64,000 bases of DNA from CAZMGV01 sp964621525 [NCBI: uncultured bacterium]. Its GTDB lineage: Bacteria; JAGRBM01. The stretch covers positions 186,001 to 250,000 of the forward strand of contig CAZUMS010000001.1 of assembly GCA_964621525.1 (NCBI GenBank), in the 5' to 3' direction. The notes beneath the pieces are model-generated. The model was not told the origin of the DNA and did not search any database. It saw only the letters and a program-made list of their open reading frames with translations. Positions within the stretch are counted from its first letter, which is position 1. The number at the start of each line of letters is the position of its first letter. The position numbers were made by a program, and so were the translations under genes. Shown piece after piece: positions 10,201-18,694 of the stretch.

Positions 10201-10463
10201 AGCAGGGACTTTCCGAAACGGCCGACGCCGAGCCCCGCCACAACCTCGCCTACGAACTGGCGAACGCGAAGATGGCCGCCGGGCAGAAACCGGACGCCAT
10301 GGGGCTCCTGCTGTGGCTCGAGGGCGAGACGCCGGGTTTCCGGCAGACCGCCGAGCTGGTGGCCCAGCTCAGATCCGAAGGCATTGACGGAGGCCCTGTG
10401 CCGCCGCCGTCTCCCGAACCCCGCACCAGTACGGGCTCGAGAGCGAATGTTTCCTATGTGTGA
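7287..10463 (+). CDS. Large TPR protein with acidic segment and Lys/Pro/Ala linker
   Basis: 1058 residues with a TTG start at 7287 (MAVDKTKLVQQ), the only sensible start before the first TPR. Residues 1-300 are TPR-like helical pairs (AIECYEQIAKIEPRD, ALAVYKQMLQIKPDF and others). Residues about 305-355 are very acidic. A further TPR pair follows (residues about 370-440). A Pro/Ala/Glu-rich stretch comes next. Residues about 656-815 are a Lys/Pro/Ala repeat with units such as KPVISKP, IAKP and PPLAKP. C-terminal TPRs end the protein. No signal peptide is seen, so it is probably cytoplasmic and a scaffold. It is followed 39 bp later by an ExeA-like ATPase, the likely partner. No known family name fits with certainty. 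Confidence 0.85.
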   Translation: MAVDKTKLVQQAQKFIVGQKWDKAIECYEQIAKIEPRDTRVRQKIAELHARRGDIPNALKSYAQVADQYTREGFYQKALAVYKQMLQIKPDFIPAYEALAEVSIKLGLNSDAINYIKVVIAQHEKEGRVLEALDAIKKLIEIDPGNIASQIKLAELYAREGHKDDAVNQLAGLIPQFERSQSWDELLRIRERICHYDPSNQEQLKAYYKLLMKLGRYQPAFQPLQRYIKLNREEVEAIEDLAFILRQLGNGQHEKVALKELARRLGENADPKRLEEIYSRIIEVDPSDQGAADYLAALRAEMTTDDEAGGGEQAEAEVDIANDDMIGGDEDLVGEEDDEDGGDTLIDEDVEIAGQEQLDTMLVGTVSGGDIQPDQIDAYLTEADVYVKYGLIEKAVNHLQKLIASKPDCLPAYEKMRDVLSAGSRGGEFAGIVKSGTDLLKARGKDTSALQALLTPGAAAKKAAPPSAPEIDPDIAAVVAETKTVDEQISDELADAVSGALDASLPDNEPAPPPAPASVSHEVSIEIDLEEPSSALVPPAPPPHAVDLDVDLPEAGADSSNPLAGADLDTDLSFNMPEPPPSLEAATDEPLGGESLEAGLDLAPPPAPLAPPATLEAEEELSAGPLPDFDESSLGAPPPPEPASAAPVPAAPEAARPALAKPVISKPVIQKPTISRPEIARPPAIAKPQIAKPPVVTPPKPASAPAPVAAKPAPVIAKPSIAKPALVKPGLATPAGFPKPALPKPPLAKPGLTLAPPKPAAPALKPPLAKPAAPAPAGVKPLAPGLKPALPKLAPLPKPAFKPLAAPSFKPAPKLAEVVKDKFAADFEQIDFEIQQGLYDEARITIDMILTQDPSNAKAKQKLNELMAAEKITREEADGNFVPEFGGGEQVSVDSVLKAFQAGVDKTVAKEDFQTRFDLGLAYREMGLFSEAEREFRLALDGNGARRPDCWNMIGLCQMESGDPAAAVQTFEQGLSETADAEPRHNLAYELANAKMAAGQKPDAMGLLLWLEGETPGFRQTAELVAQLRSEGIDGGPVPPPSPEPRTSTGSRANVSYV

Positions 10464-10502
10464 GCCGGGAGGCCGGAGGAACCCCCGGCGAGGTAACGGG
10501 CT

Positions 10503-11594
10503 ATGAACTATCTGCACTATTACGGACTGTCGCAGGAACCTTTCTCGAACACGCCGGTTTCGAAGTTCTATTTCAACAGCTCCCAGCACGCCAAAGCCCT
10601 GCTCCGGCTCCAGGCCGTCGCCGAAAGCATGAAGGGTCTCGGCATCCTCGTGGGTGACATCGGCGCCGGAAAGACCACTCTCGCCCGCCGCATGCTCGAC
10701 GAACTTCCCGAGGACGAATACGAGGCCGCCCTGCTCGTCATCATCCACTCGGGCATCACCGCCGAATGGCTCCTGAAGCGCATTGCCTCCCAGCTCGGCG
10801 TCAAGAACCCCGCCGATGACAAGCTCCAGCTCCTTTCCCAGCTTTATGAACGGCTGGTCGAGATCAACAAGAAGGGCAAGAAGGCCATCGTCCTGATCGA
10901 CGAGGCCCAGATGCTCCAGACGCGGGAGATCATGGAGGAGTTCCGGGGCCTGCTGAACCTCGAACTGCCCGGTACCAAGCTCATCTCGTTCATCTTCTTC
11001 GGCCTGCCGGAGCTCGAGCAGAACCTGAAGCTCGACGAACCGCTCGCCGGGCGCGTCGCCATGCGGTACCACCTGGAACCGCTGAACGAGGAAGCCACGG
11101 TGGCCTACATCGATCACCGGCTCCGGCTCGCGGGCTGCACGCGCCAGCTGTTTGCGCCCGACGCCATCAAGGCGATCCACAAATATTCGGTCGGGATTCC
11201 GCGCATCATCAACACCATCTGCGACAACGCCCTGTTCGAGGGCTCCCTCACCAAGCAGGAAGGCATTGCCCCCAGCCTGATCCACCAGATTGCGAACGAT
11301 CTCGGCCTGAACCAGACCGGTGCGAAAGCCATTGCCGCACCGGTTCCGCAGCCCGCCGCGCAGCCTGCGGCTGCCGCGCATCCGGCAGCCCCGGCACCTG
11401 TGCAACCCCGTCCGGGTCCGGCAGCGCCGCCGCTCAAGACTCCGGCCTTTACGCCGCCCAAGCTGAACGTCCCCTCTCCGGTGGCCGCCCGCCCGGCAGC
11501 CGCCAAACCGGTGCCCGACACGAGCGCAAAGGCCCTCATGACACAGGCGGCCGACGACGAGATCGACGATATTCTGGGGAAGATCGGCGGCTGA
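10503..11594 (+). CDS. ExeA/GspA-like AAA ATPase
   Basis: 363 residues. It has the ExeA N terminus (MNYLHYYGLSQEPFSNTP), Walker A GDIGAGKTT at 51-59, Walker B AIVLIDEAQ, and a sensor/arginine region in the AAA_22 fold (VGIPRIINTICDNAL). ExeA with ExeB helps insert the type II secretion secretin through peptidoglycan. Related ATPases also serve other envelope machines. Here the peptidoglycan-binding C-terminal domain of true ExeA is missing. It is replaced by an Ala/Pro-rich tail of about 80 residues, similar in composition to the linker of the upstream TPR protein. No secretin or Gsp gene is nearby. It converges on thiO with three bases between. Confidence 0.88.
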   Translation: MNYLHYYGLSQEPFSNTPVSKFYFNSSQHAKALLRLQAVAESMKGLGILVGDIGAGKTTLARRMLDELPEDEYEAALLVIIHSGITAEWLLKRIASQLGVKNPADDKLQLLSQLYERLVEINKKGKKAIVLIDEAQMLQTREIMEEFRGLLNLELPGTKLISFIFFGLPELEQNLKLDEPLAGRVAMRYHLEPLNEEATVAYIDHRLRLAGCTRQLFAPDAIKAIHKYSVGIPRIINTICDNALFEGSLTKQEGIAPSLIHQIANDLGLNQTGAKAIAAPVPQPAAQPAAAAHPAAPAPVQPRPGPAAPPLKTPAFTPPKLNVPSPVAARPAAAKPVPDTSAKALMTQAADDEIDDILGKIGG

Positions 11595-11597
11595 ACG

Positions 11598-12707
11598 TCA
11601 GGCCGCAAGCCGCTGCCAGCGGTAAGGCAGCAGATCCAGCTCCGGCGTTTCTCCGTTGATCACCTGACGGAGCAGGAGCGCCGATACCGGTGTGAGCAGG
11701 ATTCCGTTCCGGAAGTGCCCCGTGGAGATATAGAGTCCCCTGGTCCCGGTCTCGCCGAGCACCGGGAGCCGGTCCTTCGTGTAGGGCCGGAGCCCCGCCC
11801 AGGTTTCGACCACCTGCGCCCCTGCGGTTCCCGGTACGACCCTGAGCAGTTGTGACGTGAGGCGCGAGAGCCCTTCGACCGTCACTTCCTTTTCGAAGCC
11901 GGCGAACTCCATGGTCGACCCGGAGACAATCCGGCCATCGTCACGCGGCACCAGATAGCCGCTTCTCGTAAAAACCACCCGTCCGAGTGTCCCCGGCTGC
12001 ATCCGCACGGCGAGCATCTGGCCACGGGCGGGCTGCACAGCATCGGCCGGAAGCCCGAGTCCGGCGACCCGGGAGGACCAGCTTCCCGCGCAGACGCAGA
12101 CCAGGGGCGAAGAGATTGTCTCCCGGTCGAGTTCGACCCCCGTCACCTGCCCCCCTTCGGAGGTAATCCCCCGCACCGTGTAGCCCGGCAGATACCGGGC
12201 ACCTGCCCGGGTCGCAGCCAGGGAGAGTGCCTGCACCAGCAGACGGTTGTCGATTACGCCGTCGTTCTCGAAGTGAAGGGCCGCCGTGATCTGCCGGGAC
12301 AGCGCGGGTTCCAGACGGCGGGCTTCATCGCCGGTAATCCTCACCAGCGGCAGTCCCGCACGGATCTGCCAGGCGGCGATGCCATTCAGCCAGTCTTCGT
12401 CCTCCGCATCGAACGCAGTCTTGAGCAGACCTGATCGCCGGAAACCGGTATCGACACCCGTCTCGTCCTTGAGAGCTGCCGAAAAGGCGGGGAAAAGCTC
12501 CCGGCTTTTCAGGCAGAGGTCGAGAAAAGGCCCCGGCTCTTCGGCCTCCGCCTGGGCACCCAGGATGCCGGCCGCAGCTGAAGAAGCTTCCGCCCCGGGT
12601 ACGGCTTTCTCCAGCACAAGGACATCGCGTCCCGACCGTGCGAGTTCCCTCGCCAGGGCCGAGCCCATGACGCCGCCGCCGATGATGGTGATTTCTGCGC
12701 GGATCAT
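11598..12707 (-). CDS. thiO: Glycine oxidase ThiO
   Basis: FAD enzyme that oxidises glycine to the imine used for the thiazole moiety of thiamine. 369 residues with an N-terminal Rossmann motif (IIGGGVMGSALARELARSG), a DAO-type middle (PARGQMLAVR) and the C-terminal WAGLRPYTKDRLPVLGE plus GHFRNGILLTP that mark ThiO within the DAO family. No thiS, thiG or thiC is adjacent, so the thiamine assignment rests on family similarity. It lies 66 bp downstream of the NlpD-like gene on the same strand. Confidence 0.85.
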   Translation of the reverse strand: MIRAEITIIGGGVMGSALARELARSGRDVLVLEKAVPGAEASSAAAGILGAQAEAEEPGPFLDLCLKSRELFPAFSAALKDETGVDTGFRRSGLLKTAFDAEDEDWLNGIAAWQIRAGLPLVRITGDEARRLEPALSRQITAALHFENDGVIDNRLLVQALSLAATRAGARYLPGYTVRGITSEGGQVTGVELDRETISSPLVCVCAGSWSSRVAGLGLPADAVQPARGQMLAVRMQPGTLGRVVFTRSGYLVPRDDGRIVSGSTMEFAGFEKEVTVEGLSRLTSQLLRVVPGTAGAQVVETWAGLRPYTKDRLPVLGETGTRGLYISTGHFRNGILLTPVSALLLRQVINGETPELDLLPYRWQRLAA

Positions 12708-12773
12708 CCTGCGGCGAGCATAGCCGAAGATTTCGCCTGGACCATGCGCTGCGGCAGGTTGAGGCTGCGTGAC

Positions 12774-13529
12774 TTAAGGCAGGTACGGCGCCGGATCGAC
12801 GGGGGTTTTGCCGTCCCGGAGCTCGAAGTGAAGGTGAGTCGTCGTCGCGACACCGGTATCGCCGACCGTGGCGATAACCTCACCCGCACGGACAAATTCG
12901 TCCTGCTCGACGAGATTCTTTTCATTGTGGGCATAGACCGTGGCCCAGTTGCCCTCGTGCCGGATGATGATGAGGTTGCCGTATCCACGGAGTCCGTTGT
13001 CCGAATAAATCACCCGGCCGTCGGCGGCAGCCCGGATCTTGGTCCCACGCGGAGCCCCCAGATCGAGTCCGTCGTGGTTGCGCCCGTCCCGGGGGCCGAA
13101 GCCCGAGAGCCGCCTGGGATTCTCCAGCGGCCACTTTAGCCGGATAGGATTCCGGGTCACGGCCGCAGCCTTCGGAACGGGTTCGGCGGAAGCGATCTTT
13201 TCGCCGTTTTTCTTCCTGGGCGGAGCTGCGTCGGCAACCGGCTTCTGGCTGCCGCTGGTTTTCGCCACGCTCAGGGTCTTGCTGGCGCCCGGAACAAAGA
13301 GCTTGTCGCCGGGCTGCACTTTGGAGTTATCCCGGAGGTCGTTCCAGGTAGCCAGTGTCGCGGCGTCGAGGTCGTAAGCCTTCGCGATGGAGGAGAGTGT
13401 CTCGCCCTTCTGGACCTGATGATAGACGCCGCGCTTGCTGCCGCAGGCCGACAGTGCGACGCATGCGAGCAGCACAGCCGCCAGACGGCTGAAACCAAAA
13501 ACGGTTATGAATGAACAATCCCGGCGCAC
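12774..13529 (-). CDS. NlpD-like lipoprotein: LysM + M23 peptidase
   Basis: 251 residues. A lipoprotein signal peptide carries the lipobox LSAC (Cys29). A LysM domain spans about residues 36-80 (VQKGETLSSIAKAYDLD) and an M23/LytM domain covers residues about 150-251. The zinc-site residues appear intact: HDGLDLG (HxxxD) and HLHFELR (HxH). E. coli NlpD has lost them and only activates amidases, so this protein may cut peptide crosslinks itself. It lies downstream of surE, the surE-nlpD order seen in many proteobacteria but without pcm between or rpoS after. An amidase gene sits at the start of the window. Confidence 0.88.
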   Translation of the reverse strand: MRRDCSFITVFGFSRLAAVLLACVALSACGSKRGVYHQVQKGETLSSIAKAYDLDAATLATWNDLRDNSKVQPGDKLFVPGASKTLSVAKTSGSQKPVADAAPPRKKNGEKIASAEPVPKAAAVTRNPIRLKWPLENPRRLSGFGPRDGRNHDGLDLGAPRGTKIRAAADGRVIYSDNGLRGYGNLIIIRHEGNWATVYAHNEKNLVEQDEFVRAGEVIATVGDTGVATTTHLHFELRDGKTPVDPAPYLP

Positions 13530-13634
13530 GGATACCTGCGTCGTGTGGGTGCGGAAGGCATATAATTTATAGATAATTTGGGTTCAGTTGTCTATCAGAA
13601 ACGAACCAGCGCGACTTCGATAGGTGCTTCAATA

Positions 13635-14426
13635 TTATTTATCGAAGCAGGTCGGAATGTGGACGATCTGCTTGAGCGCCGCGAAGTGCGTCATGTTGAG
13701 ATGAAGCGGCGTGATCGAGACGTAGCCCTGCTTGACCGCATTGAAGTCAGCGTGATCGTGGGTTTCGATCACTTTCTGCTCCCCGGCGATCCAGTAGACC
13801 GTCCGTCCGAGCGGGCCGTCCATCGGTTTCACCAGCTGGTCGTAACGCCGCCGGCCCTGCACCGTCACCCTCGAACCCTTGATCTCGGATGCGGGGATCG
13901 CCGGAATATTCACATTCAGCAGCGTGTCCGGCGGAAGCTCGTGCCTCAAGACCCAGGTCGCGACATCGGCGGCGATCCGGGCGGCGGCTGAAAAATCCGC
14001 GTTGTGCGTCTTCGTCGCCAGCGAAAAGGCGGCGGAAGGAATTCCGAGGATACAGCCTTCCATGGCCGCCGAAACGGTCCCGGAGTAGGTGACGTCGTCT
14101 CCCAGGTTCTGGCCGTGATTGATTCCGCTTACGACGAGATCGGGTTTTCTGCCTTCGAGCAGGACGTTGACGCCCATGATGACGGAATCGGTCGGCGTTC
14201 CATCCCAGGCGGTGATCCCCGGAGCCACGTCGAATCGCTGGAGCGGACGGGACACCGTGAGCGCATGCCCCATGGCAGACTGCTCGCGGTCGGGCGCCGA
14301 CACGACCACCTCGGCGCCGAGACCGCGCATGGCGTCGGCCAGATGCTTGATCCCCGGCGCCCACACGCCGTCGTCGTTCGAGACGAGGATCAGGGGACGG
14401 CGGGATTCCGGGGACTGACTGCTCAT
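13635..14426 (-). CDS. surE: 5'/3'-nucleotidase SurE
   Basis: Divalent-metal phosphatase that dephosphorylates nucleoside monophosphates. 263 residues. The signature LVSNDDGVWAPGI at residues 14-26 includes the metal ligands Asp18 and Asp19. SAPDREQSAMGHALT, DGTPTDSV and SGINHGQNLGDDVTYSGTV are all conserved. It is located between tRNA-Pro(GGG) and the NlpD-like gene on the same strand. Confidence 0.95.
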   Translation of the reverse strand: MSSQSPESRRPLILVSNDDGVWAPGIKHLADAMRGLGAEVVVSAPDREQSAMGHALTVSRPLQRFDVAPGITAWDGTPTDSVIMGVNVLLEGRKPDLVVSGINHGQNLGDDVTYSGTVSAAMEGCILGIPSAAFSLATKTHNADFSAAARIAADVATWVLRHELPPDTLLNVNIPAIPASEIKGSRVTVQGRRRYDQLVKPMDGPLGRTVYWIAGEQKVIETHDHADFNAVKQGYVSITPLHLNMTHFAALKQIVHIPTCFDK

Positions 14427-14454
14427 GAAATTCCGGGGATCCGGGGTTGAAAAC

Positions 14455-14531
14455 TGGTCGGGCTGGGGGGACTTGAACCCCCGACCTCACCCACCCCAAG
14501 GGTGCGCGCTAGCCAACTGCGCTACAGCCCG
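14455..14531 (-). tRNA. tRNA-Pro (anticodon GGG), CCA encoded
   Basis: On the minus strand a full cloverleaf reads from 14531: acceptor CGGGCTG paired with CAGCCCG, D arm GCGCAGTTGGCTAGCGC, anticodon stem CACCC/GGGTG with loop TTGGGGT (anticodon GGG), T arm GGGGG TTCAAGT CCCCC, discriminator A, then CCA at 14457-14455. The C at position 1 is typical of proline tRNA. Confidence 0.95.
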
Positions 14532-14645
14532 AAGAAAGCTGGCTCCCGCTTAACCGTTCGGACCTTTCAAATCAACGGGATAATTTTGCTGGAACTGCCG
14601 CCATTGCGGCCGAGAACCGCCGGACAGGATAACGGGGCTCTGGCC

Positions 14646-14930
14646 TCAGGGGTTCAGGATATTCTTGAGGACCTGGGACGGCTTGAACGTGAGCACCCGG
14701 CGGGCCGTAATCTCGATCTCCTGACCGGTGTGCGGGTTGCGGCCGATACGGGTACGCTTGTCCTTGACGATGAAGTTGCCGAACCCCGAGACCTTGAGCC
14801 GGTCGGAGGTGGCCAACGTCTCCTTGACGATCTCGAACATGCCTTCGACGATTTCGGAGGCTTCTTTCTTCGAAAAACCGACCTTCTGGTAGACGGACTC
14901 GACGAAATCGGCCTTGGTCATGGTACCCAT
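14646..14930 (-). CDS. ihfA: Integration host factor alpha subunit (HU/IHF family)
   Basis: DNA-bending protein of the DNABII family. It contains MTKADFVESVYQKVGFSKKE, FGNFIVKDKRTRIGRNPHTG with the minor-groove Pro, and a C-terminal helix. The position directly after pheT, as in many proteobacteria, supports the alpha subunit. I choose the ATG at 14930 because AAGGAA stands six bases upstream. The frame runs open to 14978 but that part is not family-like. An ATG at 14921 is also possible. Confidence 0.88.
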   Translation of the reverse strand: MGTMTKADFVESVYQKVGFSKKEASEIVEGMFEIVKETLATSDRLKVSGFGNFIVKDKRTRIGRNPHTGQEIEITARRVLTFKPSQVLKNILNP

Positions 14931-15040
14931 AGCTTGTTCCTTGACGGCACGGCCCCGTCGGCTGGCGTCCTTCGCCATTTCCGCACGGTTCCGAAACTAG
15001 CTGTTAATTATAGGCCCGGCTGGCAAAAAATCAAATAGAA

Positions 15041-17449
15041 TTAGTGCCTTAGCTCGACTCCGAGGTCGCGCTTCAGGACCTCAAGAATCCGGGTTTCCAC
15101 GGCGCGGACCTGCTCTTCCGAGAGCGTTCCGTCCCTGGAACGGAGCTTCACAGCCAGGGCAAGCGAGTGAGTGCCCGCCGCCAGCTTGCCGCCCCGGAAC
15201 AGGTCGAACACCTCGATCTCCTGCACGAGCCCCTCGCCGGCCTTCTCGATGACTCCAGTCAGCCGTCCCGAAGAGATGGAGTCCGGCACAACGAACGAGA
15301 AGTCGCGTTTCACCGGCGGGAAGCGGTCCAGGTCCGGAACCCCCTGGTAATCCCGCTCAATCTCGAGCAGCGGGTCGAGCGTCAGTTCTAGCACCGCCAC
15401 CCGGCCCTTGAGGTCATAGGCGGCAGCCACCTCGGGATGCAGCTCGCCGAAGCACCCGATGACGGATGCATTCAGCGTGATTTCCGCCGAGCGGCCCGGG
15501 TGCAGGAACACCTCGCTGGAAGCCCGGTCAAAGCGGAGCGGAACCTGGAGCAGACCGGTGATCTGCTGGGCGACGGCTTTCATGTCGAAGAAGGTTTCGC
15601 CCCTGCCCGATTCCTGTTCCCAGAAGGTCTTGCCTTCGGGCGACTGGATCAGTGCCGCGACCGTGTGCTTCTCCGACGGCAGGGACTCGCCCTTCACCGG
15701 CTGGTAGGTCCTGCCGATCTCGAACAGCCGGAGCTGCGAGGCGCCACGGGCGGCGTTCGCCTGTGCGATCTGGACGAGCGAAGGAACCAGCAGGGTACGC
15801 ATGACCGACTCTTCGCTGCGGATCGCATTCTGCAGGCGCACCGGCTGGCGGCGAGGATCGTTTTGCGCGAGCCGGAACCGGTCGGGCCAGCGGTCCGAAA
15901 CGAATGTGAAGCTGATACATTCAGTCAGCCCCCTGCCCGCCAGCAGCTCACGGAGGGCCGCCGTCTTCCGCCAGGACGTATGATCGCGGCCGGGCTCCTG
16001 AACGACGCTGGGAAGTGTCGACGGAACCTTGTCGTAGCCGTGAATCCGGACGATCTCCTCAATGAGATCGATCTCCCGTTCGAGATCGTGCCTTGAGGGC
16101 AGCACGCTCACCTTGAGCACGGGCCCGCTGTCCGTCACTCCGAAGCCGAGCCGCCGGAAAATATCCGCGACCGTCGCCCGGGGCACGTCGTAGCCCAGAA
16201 GGCGCGGAATCCGGTCCAGCCGGAGTTCGATCTCGCGCGGCCGGATTTCCGTGGAAGCGACCTCGATGCGGCCCTTCACCACCTCGCCGCCGGCGATCTC
16301 CGCCATGAGACGCGCCGCGTGATCCAGTGCCGCTCCCGTACGGGATGCATCGATACCGCGTTCGAACCGGTAAGAGCTCTCGCTGAAGAGGCCCGTCGCC
16401 TTGGAACTCTTGCGGACCGCCCCCGGCCGGAAGCTCGCGCTCTCGATGAACACGTTGGCGGTTTCGGCCGTCACTTCCGTGGACTGGCCGCCCATGACGC
16501 CGCCCAGGGCCACCGGCTCGCCGTTGGAGGTGATGGTGAGCTGGCCCTCGAACAGCGTGCGCTCCACGCCATCCAGCGTCTTCAGCTTCTCGTTCGGCCG
16601 GGCGCCCCGGACGGTGATGTCCTTCGCGGGCAGCCGGTCGAAATCGAAGGCGTGCAGCGGCTGGCCCCAGAGGAGCAGGACGTAGTTCGTGATGTCGACG
16701 ACGTTGTTGATCGCGCGAATGCCGTGGGCCTGGAGCCGGCGGGACAGCCAGAACGGGCTCGGCCCCACCTTCAGCCCGGCGACGATCCGTCCGCAGTAAA
16801 GCGTGCAATCGGCCGCGTCGTCCACTTTCACGACGATCCGGTCCTTCGCCAGCGTCCCGCTTTCCATGAGCTGGAACTGCGGCTCGACCAGTTCCAGACA
16901 GAGGATCGCCGCGAGGTCGCGGGCAAGGCCGATCGCCGAGAGCGCATCGCCCCGGTTCGGGGTCACGCCGATCTCGAGCACCGGTCCATCGCTCGCCACT
17001 TCAGCGAGTGGAAGGCCGGGGGCCGTTCCGTCGGGGAGTTCCCAGAGGCCCGACTTCTCGGCCGAGGCTCCGAGTTCGGCCTGCGAGCAGAGCATCCCGC
17101 GGCTTTCCACGCCCCGGATCTGCGAAGCCCTGATCGTAACGCCGTTCGGAAGGGAGGCGCCCTCCTCGGCCAGCGGGACGATGATTCCCTCGCGGCAGTT
17201 CGGGGCGCCGCAGACGACGCGGGTTTCTCCCGCTGCGCCCCGGTCTACGGTCGCAAGCCGCAGCTTGTCCGCGTTCGGATGCGGCTCCACCCGGACCACC
17301 CGGCCCGTGATCACGCCCTTCCACTGGGCCGCCGGGTCGTGAATCGCCTCGACTTCGAGCCCGGACCGCGTGAATGCCTCCGCGATCTCCTTCGTGGAGG
17401 CGTTGAGGCCCGGAAGCAATTCTTTCAGCCAGTTGACCGATATGCGCAT
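15041..17449 (-). CDS. pheT: Phenylalanyl-tRNA synthetase beta subunit
   Basis: 802 residues, the usual length. An N-terminal tRNA-binding EMAP-like domain (WKGVITGRVVRVEPHPNADKL) is followed by B3/B4 editing, B5, core and a C-terminal FDX-ACB anticodon-binding domain (FPPVKRDFSFVVPDSI). It pairs with PheS as an alpha2-beta2 enzyme. pheS is 17 bp upstream on the same strand and ihfA is 110 bp downstream, the standard pheS-pheT-ihfA order. Confidence 0.97.
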   Translation of the reverse strand: MRISVNWLKELLPGLNASTKEIAEAFTRSGLEVEAIHDPAAQWKGVITGRVVRVEPHPNADKLRLATVDRGAAGETRVVCGAPNCREGIIVPLAEEGASLPNGVTIRASQIRGVESRGMLCSQAELGASAEKSGLWELPDGTAPGLPLAEVASDGPVLEIGVTPNRGDALSAIGLARDLAAILCLELVEPQFQLMESGTLAKDRIVVKVDDAADCTLYCGRIVAGLKVGPSPFWLSRRLQAHGIRAINNVVDITNYVLLLWGQPLHAFDFDRLPAKDITVRGARPNEKLKTLDGVERTLFEGQLTITSNGEPVALGGVMGGQSTEVTAETANVFIESASFRPGAVRKSSKATGLFSESSYRFERGIDASRTGAALDHAARLMAEIAGGEVVKGRIEVASTEIRPREIELRLDRIPRLLGYDVPRATVADIFRRLGFGVTDSGPVLKVSVLPSRHDLEREIDLIEEIVRIHGYDKVPSTLPSVVQEPGRDHTSWRKTAALRELLAGRGLTECISFTFVSDRWPDRFRLAQNDPRRQPVRLQNAIRSEESVMRTLLVPSLVQIAQANAARGASQLRLFEIGRTYQPVKGESLPSEKHTVAALIQSPEGKTFWEQESGRGETFFDMKAVAQQITGLLQVPLRFDRASSEVFLHPGRSAEITLNASVIGCFGELHPEVAAAYDLKGRVAVLELTLDPLLEIERDYQGVPDLDRFPPVKRDFSFVVPDSISSGRLTGVIEKAGEGLVQEIEVFDLFRGGKLAAGTHSLALAVKLRSRDGTLSEEQVRAVETRILEVLKRDLGVELRH

Positions 17450-17466
17450 GGTTCAGACCGCCCCGT

Positions 17467-18537
17467 TCAGAAATTGCGGAGGAACCGCACGTCGTTGTCG
17501 AAAAACAGCCGCAGGTCGGGGATCCTGTACTTGAGCATGGCGAGCCGCTCGATGCCCGTCCCGAAGGCGAACCCCTGCACTTTCTCCGGGTCGTAGTTCA
17601 CGGCCTTCAGCACGTTCGGGTCCACGAGGCCCGCGCCGAGCACTTCCAGCCAGCCCGTGTGCTTGCAGACGCCGCAGCCTTTCCCGCCGCAGAAGACACA
17701 CTGGATGTCGACCTCGGCGGAGGGCTCGGTGAACGGGAAGAAGCTCGGACGGAGGCGCACCTCCTGGTCCGGCCCGAACAGCTCGCGGATGAACGCCCGG
17801 AGCGTCCCCTTGAGATCGGCGAAGGTGATGTGCTCGTCGATCCAGAGCACCTCCATCTGGTGGAACATGGGCGAGTGCGTCTGGTCGGAATCGCACCGGT
17901 AGACCTTGCCCGTGCAGATCACCTTGAGCGGCGGCTTCTTCTTCAGCATGGTGCGCACCTGCACCGGTGAGGTGTGGGTCCTGAGCAGCACGCCGGGGGC
18001 GACGTAGAAGGTGTCCTGCATGTCCCGCGCGGGGTGGTCGGCGGGGAAGTTCAGCGCCTCGAAGTTGTAGTAGTCGAGTTCGACCTCGGGCCCGTCCACG
18101 ACGCCGAATCCCATACGCACGAATATGTCCCGGACCTCGGCTTCCATCCGCGAGATGGGATGCACATGGCCGAGCGGGACGCCGCGGGCGGGGAGCGTGA
18201 TGTCGATCGCTTCCCCGGAGAGCTTCCTGTCCAGCTCCGCCCGGTGCAGTTCCGAGCGCCGGTCTTCCATCGCCCGGGTCAGCTTGTCCTTGGCGACGTT
18301 CGCTGCCTGGCCGAGTTCGGACCGTTCCTTGTCCGGCAGGCTCTTCAGCGAAGCGAGCACGTTCGAGACGAGCCCCTTCTTGCGGCCGAGGTAGGTGTTG
18401 TCGATTTCCTGGAGTTCGGCGACCGAGGCCGCCCGGGCGATCCCGGCGAGCGCCTGTTCAGTCAGCGCCTGAAGCTGGTCGATGGGCCTCGCGCCGGAAT
18501 TCAGTTGCGGGTCAGAAACCCCATGTCGGTTCTCCAC
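17467..18537 (-). CDS. pheS: Phenylalanyl-tRNA synthetase alpha subunit
   Basis: 356 residues. An N-terminal coiled coil for tRNA Phe binding is followed by the class II catalytic core with HPISRMEAEVRDIFVRMGF, motif 2 around VRTMLKKKPPLKVICTGKVYR and motif 3 AFGTGIERLAMLKY. It catalyses Phe-tRNA formation together with PheT. The downstream member of the pair starts 17 bp after the stop. Start at an ATG at 18537. Confidence 0.96.
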   Translation of the reverse strand: MENRHGVSDPQLNSGARPIDQLQALTEQALAGIARAASVAELQEIDNTYLGRKKGLVSNVLASLKSLPDKERSELGQAANVAKDKLTRAMEDRRSELHRAELDRKLSGEAIDITLPARGVPLGHVHPISRMEAEVRDIFVRMGFGVVDGPEVELDYYNFEALNFPADHPARDMQDTFYVAPGVLLRTHTSPVQVRTMLKKKPPLKVICTGKVYRCDSDQTHSPMFHQMEVLWIDEHITFADLKGTLRAFIRELFGPDQEVRLRPSFFPFTEPSAEVDIQCVFCGGKGCGVCKHTGWLEVLGAGLVDPNVLKAVNYDPEKVQGFAFGTGIERLAMLKYRIPDLRLFFDNDVRFLRNF

Positions 18538-18694
18538 GGGCGCTCCCTCGGAATTTCAGCAAACGGATCGGACGGGAGCCCAAGCCCTGCGAACTGCCGG
18601 GAAGGCTAAAAGACCGTCCGGGAATGGGCAAATCCGCCGCCCGCCGGGTCCGGCCCAGCGGGCCGGTTACCTGACGGACGGCTGGAAGCCCGGA

